Below the pieces are notes generated by a model. It did no database searches, was not told the DNA's origin, and saw only the letters and a program-made list of their open reading frames with translations. The position numbers and the translations under genes are program-made. Positions 60,714 to 64,000 of a DNA stretch of 64,000 nt are shown piece after piece (position 1 is the first letter of the stretch; the number at the start of each line of letters is the position of its first letter). Source of the DNA: Limosilactobacillus reuteri. Its GTDB lineage: Bacteria; Bacillota; Bacilli; Lactobacillales; Lactobacillaceae. The stretch covers positions 211,688-275,687 of the forward strand of contig NZ_JAJGTZ010000044.1 of the NCBI RefSeq assembly GCF_020784725.1. Direction: 5' to 3'.

Positions 60714-61019
60714 TTAGTTTCCCCCATCTCTTTTCGTAATCATTACATTTCCATCTTCTGGGTTTCCATAGACTTCATAAGCACCGTTCAACTTAATTTC
60801 TCGGTAGTCTTGTCCAGCATAATTCCCCTTAATCGTATATTTTCCATCTGGTAAGGTGCCAACAGGTTGGAAGAGCTCTGGCACTGGCTTTTTATCTGTG
60901 ACGATAATCTCAAATTCGCCGTCTACTCCCCCGTTGCTAAATGTCAATTTTTGACTAGTATCATCGTTTATAATGACAACTTCAGCTTTATCAGTAGTTT
61001 GACGTATTTCTTCTTCCAT
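60714..61019 (-). CDS. Unrecognised 101-residue beta-rich protein
   Basis: A small acidic protein with alternating strands (AEVVIINDD, KLTFSNGG, EFEIIVTD, GKYTIKGNYAG) and no Cys, suggesting a compact beta-sandwich or barrel. It abuts the 628-residue gene directly and is transcribed ahead of it. The ATG at 61019 has an AGGAGA site. Likely partner of the larger protein; function unknown. Confidence 0.5.
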   Translation of the reverse strand: MEEEIRQTTDKAEVVIINDDTSQKLTFSNGGVDGEFEIIVTDKKPVPELFQPVGTLPDGKYTIKGNYAGQDYREIKLNGAYEVYGNPEDGNVMITKRDGGN

Positions 61020-61139
61020 TTCTAAATTCTCCTACTTTTTTATTTATTACATTTTACAATTATCATTCCCATTTTGCCAATTATCTTTATTGATATTCAT
61101 AAAGAATAATTTGCGGTATACTATTAATAGACAATTTAT

Positions 61140-61231
61140 TGCATTAGGGGTGCCCATAGTGCTGGGCTGAGATATGCAGTGATGCATGGACTCTAGAACC
61201 TGTAAGTTAACACTTGCGTAGGAAAATGCAC
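61140..61231 (+). promoter_or_regulatory. TPP riboswitch (THI element)
   Basis: P1 is formed by TGCATT (61140-61145) and AATGCA (61225-61230). The conserved core elements are present in order: AGGGGTGCC, GCTGAGA (GGGCTGAGATA), GACTCTAGAACCTG and a final GTAGGAAAATG. It binds thiamine pyrophosphate and controls the salvage genes behind it. Confidence 0.93.
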
Positions 61232-61240
61232 CGGACTTTA

Positions 61241-61281
61241 ATACTCAAAGTAGGTGTATCTCCTACCTTGAGTATTTTTTT
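61241..61281 (+). terminator. Riboswitch-controlled terminator ahead of thiM
   Basis: ATACTCAAAGTAGG pairs with CCTACCTTGAGTAT with one mismatch, followed by seven T. It follows the aptamer by 10 bases, indicating control by transcription termination. Confidence 0.88.
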
Positions 61282-61299
61282 ATTTAAGGAGCTAATTTT

Positions 61300-62109
61300 A
61301 TGGTACAACGTCAAATTAACTGGTCACTAATCGATCGGGTTCGTGCTAAAAATCCGATTGTCCTTAACCTGGCCAATTTAGTAACAATTGATAAAGTTGC
61401 CGATGCCGTTAGTGCTGTCGGAGCGTCGCCAATCATGTCTGTTGAGCCCACTGAAGCAGATGAAATGGTAACGCTGGCAAATGCCCTTTCTATCAATCTC
61501 GGAACAATTAATGAGCATCAGGCAACACAAATTAGGACGATTTTGCAAGCTGCCACGCCACTAAAGCCCCTCATTTTAGATCCAGTAGCGGTAAGTGCGG
61601 TTCCATCCCACTTAAAGTTTGCCCACTCATTGCTAAATGCTTTTCATTTTGATGTTATTCGTGGTAACGCCAGTGAAATTGCTGCTTTAGTAGAGGCTGA
61701 CAATACTAGCCATGGAATCGACGCCGGTAAAGTTCCTAACCAGGTTCAAATTGCCGAAACGTGTGCTCGACGTTACCATTCGATTGTAGTCTTGACTGGT
61801 GAAACCGACATAATAACTGATGGGCAAGTTATCTATGAAAATCCCTTTTCTGCTGATATGTTAACGATGAATGTGGGTAGTGGCGACATGCTTTCTAGTA
61901 TCATCGCTGCATTTTTAGGGGTCACTTCTAATACTTGGGATGCTTGTATTGTTGCAACGGTTTTGGTATCTGCCGCTGGAGTATTAGCTAACCGTTATTC
62001 AGTCGGACTAGGTTCGTGGCAAGTACAATTTTTTGACCAGCTTTCGATTATGGATACAAAAGCATTACTAGAATTCTTTGATGAAAGTGAGGAAGATTAC
62101 CTTGATTAA
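61300..62109 (+). CDS. thiM: Hydroxyethylthiazole kinase
   Basis: A 269-residue ribokinase-like enzyme phosphorylating the thiazole moiety. It shows the N-terminal VLNLANLVTIDKVADAVSAVGASPIMS pattern in short segments, the LDPVAV motif (about 93-98), RGNASEI (about 123-129) and the anion hole/catalytic GSGDMLSS (about 196-203). First gene of thiM-thiD-thiE with a strong aaggag site. Confidence 0.95.
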   Translation: MVQRQINWSLIDRVRAKNPIVLNLANLVTIDKVADAVSAVGASPIMSVEPTEADEMVTLANALSINLGTINEHQATQIRTILQAATPLKPLILDPVAVSAVPSHLKFAHSLLNAFHFDVIRGNASEIAALVEADNTSHGIDAGKVPNQVQIAETCARRYHSIVVLTGETDIITDGQVIYENPFSADMLTMNVGSGDMLSSIIAAFLGVTSNTWDACIVATVLVSAAGVLANRYSVGLGSWQVQFFDQLSIMDTKALLEFFDESEEDYLD

Positions 62110-62920
62110 TGATTATCCCCAGGCCCTAACAATTGCTGGAACTGATAGTGGCGGTGGTGCCGGTATTCCAGCGGATATAAAGACGCTGCAAATGCGAGGA
62201 GTATATTCAGCAATGGTAGTCGTAGCAGTCACAGCTCAAAATACATTAGGAGTGCAAGATGTCCTGCCAATGCCTGAAAAATTAATTGATGAGCAATTTG
62301 CTTCAATTGCTGATGATTTAAAAATTAGGGCTTGTAAAACGGGGATGCTGGCTGATCCTATCCGTGTAAGAGCTGTCGTCCGAAATTTAAAGAAATATGA
62401 TTTAGGCCCACTTATTGTCGATCCAGTCATGGTAGCAAAAGGGGGCGCAAAGTTACTTAGTGATGATGCAATTTCAATTGTAAGGGATGAACTTATCCCC
62501 CTCGCCTCGCTGGTTACGCCAAATATTCCAGAAGCTTGTGAGTTGACGGGAATCGCAATAAAGGATAAAAATGATATTAGAAAGGGTGCCCACGAATTAC
62601 AAAAGCGCGGAGCAAAAAATATTCTCATAAAAGGTGGCCATGCAGAATCTTCAGACAAAGCTGATGATTATATTTTATTTGAAGATGGTAATGATATGTG
62701 GTTAACTGCGCCTCGTGTTAATACTAAAAATACTCACGGAACTGGTGATACAATTTCTGCATGTATTACTGCGGAAATTGCTAAGGGTCACTCCATGGAA
62801 CAGGCGATTATGATTGGGAAGACATATGTTGAAAAGACGATTAGCAAGGGTATTAACGTTGGTCACGGTCATGGGCCACTTAATCACTGGGTTAAAATTG
62901 AAGGAGACGATCTAAAATGA
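62102..62920 (+). CDS. thiD: Hydroxymethylpyrimidine/phosphomethylpyrimidine kinase
   Basis: A 272-residue ribokinase-fold enzyme with [20 protein letters not shown] (about residues 9-28), the CKTGML segment, [12 protein letters not shown] (about 110-121) and the catalytic THGTGDTIS (about 214-222). A TTG at 62102 with a gtgagg site is the likelier start; it overlaps the thiM stop codon. An ATG at 62078, inside thiM, would add eight residues. Confidence 0.93.
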   Translation: MINDYPQALTIAGTDSGGGAGIPADIKTLQMRGVYSAMVVVAVTAQNTLGVQDVLPMPEKLIDEQFASIADDLKIRACKTGMLADPIRVRAVVRNLKKYDLGPLIVDPVMVAKGGAKLLSDDAISIVRDELIPLASLVTPNIPEACELTGIAIKDKNDIRKGAHELQKRGAKNILIKGGHAESSDKADDYILFEDGNDMWLTAPRVNTKNTHGTGDTISACITAEIAKGHSMEQAIMIGKTYVEKTISKGINVGHGHGPLNHWVKIEGDDLK

Positions 62921-63567
62921 TGTTTGATCCAAAAATGTTACAAGTATACTTAGTTGGCGGAACACAAGATGTTCATAATGATGTTGTTAAATTTCTCGAA
63001 AAAGTGGAGCTAGCAATGAAAAGTGGTATCACTGCTTTCCAATATCGAGAAAAAGGAAATTCGAAGTTACGGCCTAATGAACGAGTAGACTTAGGACTAG
63101 AATTACGGACCTTATGTACGCGCTATGGAATCCCCTTGATTGTTGATGACGACTATGAATTGGCCCAGCAAATTAACGCTGATGGAGTTCACGTTGGTCA
63201 AAATGATACCAAAATTGAACAAGTATCTGTCGCGGTGGGTCATCAGATGTTCATCGGCTATTCTTGTAATACACCAGAACAAGTTGAACGTGCTAATGCA
63301 ATGAACTTTGTTGATTACATTGGTTGTGGCCCTGTCTTCCCTACAAAATCAAAGCCGGACGCTGATACTGCTATTGGTATTAATCGCCTTGAACGTTTAA
63401 ATATGATCAGTGAACGTCCTGTAGTAGCAATTGGGGGCATTAATGAAGAAAATATGAAAGTTGTTCATGACACTGGAGTTGCAGGACTAGCAGTTATTTC
63501 ATTAGTATTTGATAGCAAGGATCTTGCAACAACTGTAAAGGAAATGAAGAATTTGTATAAATCATAA
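62917..63567 (+). CDS. thiE: Thiamine-phosphate synthase
   Basis: A 216-residue TIM-barrel enzyme joining the two phosphorylated precursors made by ThiM and ThiD. It shows FQYREKG (about 42-48), [24 protein letters not shown] (in shorter parts, about 76-98) and [14 protein letters not shown] (about 135-148). Its ATG overlaps the thiD stop codon. Confidence 0.94.
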   Translation: MMFDPKMLQVYLVGGTQDVHNDVVKFLEKVELAMKSGITAFQYREKGNSKLRPNERVDLGLELRTLCTRYGIPLIVDDDYELAQQINADGVHVGQNDTKIEQVSVAVGHQMFIGYSCNTPEQVERANAMNFVDYIGCGPVFPTKSKPDADTAIGINRLERLNMISERPVVAIGGINEENMKVVHDTGVAGLAVISLVFDSKDLATTVKEMKNLYKS

Positions 63568-63706
63568 CCACCCGTCAAACGGGTGGTTTGCACATCGGCT
63601 ATAAGCCGATAATAAAAGCCGGCGTCTCAAGGCGCTGGCTTTCGCTTTGCTCAAGCCAAAATGCTCTGACTACTTTGCCACCGCTTTAAGCGGTGTTTGT
63701 ACTACT
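63566..63706. repeat. Cluster of hairpins between thiE and an IS200/IS605-type gene
   Basis: Four compact palindromes follow one another: AACCACCCG/CGGGTGGTT (63566-63588, also the probable thiE terminator), ATCGGCT/AGCCGAT (63594-63610), GCCGGCG/GCGCTGGC (63619-63639) and CACCGCTT/AAGCGGTG (63679-63695). Subterminal hairpins like these are recognised by the Y1 transposases of IS200/IS605 elements, so this is probably one IS end. Confidence 0.6.
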
Positions 63707-64000
63707 TCACTTACCCTTAAAAGGGTCCGAATATTCCACACTTGTTAGCTTATCCATTGCTATATCATGTTTCTCTTGATCTCGGATATACTTCTTTATC
63801 GTGGATTCATTCAATCCAACTGTACTTACGTAGTAGCCTTCAGCCCAAAAATGTCGGTTCCCATATTTGTATTTTAAGTTTGCATGTCGATCAAACATCA
63901 TTAATGCACTTTTCCCTTTTAAGTATCCCATAAACTGCGATACACTTAGCTTCGGCGGAATACTTACTAACAAGTGCACATGATCTGGCATCATATGACC
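63707..64000 (-). CDS. tnpA: IS200/IS605-family TnpA transposase, C-terminal part
   Basis: The minus-strand frame is open to the end of the window, so the N-terminus lies outside. The visible 95 residues include the HUH motif MMPDHVHLLVSIPP (His-hydrophobic-His), the LKGKSA segment, the FWAEGYYVSTVG region and the catalytic-Tyr helix ESTIKKYIRDQ. The ATG near 63994 is internal, not the true start. Confidence 0.88.
   Translation of the reverse strand, partial: GHMMPDHVHLLVSIPPKLSVSQFMGYLKGKSALMMFDRHANLKYKYGNRHFWAEGYYVSTVGLNESTIKKYIRDQEKHDIAMDKLTSVEYSDPFKGK

Noticed and set aside
1..64000. CRISPR array, prophage or rRNA operon in the window
   Set aside because: No direct-repeat/spacer pattern, phage structural genes or rRNA sequence was found on either strand.

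Overview
The window looks like a chromosomal segment of a heterofermentative lactobacillus, most likely Limosilactobacillus reuteri. The strongest pointer is the cell-wall-anchored GH68 enzyme at 29.9-32.3 kb, which from memory closely matches the L. reuteri inulosucrase. The AT-rich composition, strong Shine-Dalgarno sites, Firmicute-type fab/acc operon, LPQTG sorting signals, XerS and type II nucleoside deoxyribosyltransferase agree. No database search was run; family calls rest on motifs and layout read from the sequence.

Layout. 0-15.8 kb holds mixed housekeeping genes: a truncated DUF2075 ATPase, an orphan 1-deoxyxylulose-5-phosphate synthase, a small LPQTG surface protein, and an amino-acid permease behind a thrL-like leader-peptide attenuator. 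These are followed by an EndA-like nuclease, a PLD-like/P-loop fusion protein, small membrane proteins, hydrolases, a nucleoside deoxyribosyltransferase, a tRNA-Arg and a DsbA/FrnE-like protein. 15.9-17.3 kb is a decayed ISL3-family element with readable terminal repeats and an 8-bp target duplication. 17.3-18.3 kb carries eight minus-strand tRNA genes in two promoter-led clusters. 18.4-28.2 kb is the complete minus-strand type II fatty-acid operon (fabZ1-fabT-fabH-acpP-fabD-fabG-fabF-accB-fabZ2-accC-accD-accA-fabI) with FabT-like boxes at its head. 28.4-34.3 kb holds tRNA-Pro, xerS, a zinc-ribbon miniprotein, the inulosucrase, a patatin-like lipase and a short tyrosine recombinase.

34.4-57 kb is a nitrate-respiration locus. 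narGHJI lies on the minus strand, diverging from moeB-moaB-moeA-mobB-mobA, followed by the NreBC two-component system, three unrecognised genes, moaE-moaD-narK, a flavodoxin, a FecCD-type ABC transporter that is probably the molybdate importer, and two more unrecognised genes. moaA and moaC are absent from the window. A shared TTCCCTAAT-type element lies just upstream of likely -10 boxes at several promoters of this locus and may be the NreC site. Lactobacilli generally depend on external haem and menaquinone for such a reductase.

57-64 kb contains an intergenic repeat and a gene-free AT-rich stretch, a Crp/Fnr-family regulator, an unrecognised two-gene unit, a TPP riboswitch controlling the thiamine-salvage operon thiM-thiD-thiE, and the edge of an IS200/IS605-family element.

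The most notable items are the textbook ribosome-mediated attenuator at 3.4-3.7 kb, in a group that normally uses T-boxes, and the unknown genes embedded in the nitrate/molybdenum-cofactor locus, one of which looks like a trans-prenyltransferase stripped of its aspartate-rich motifs.
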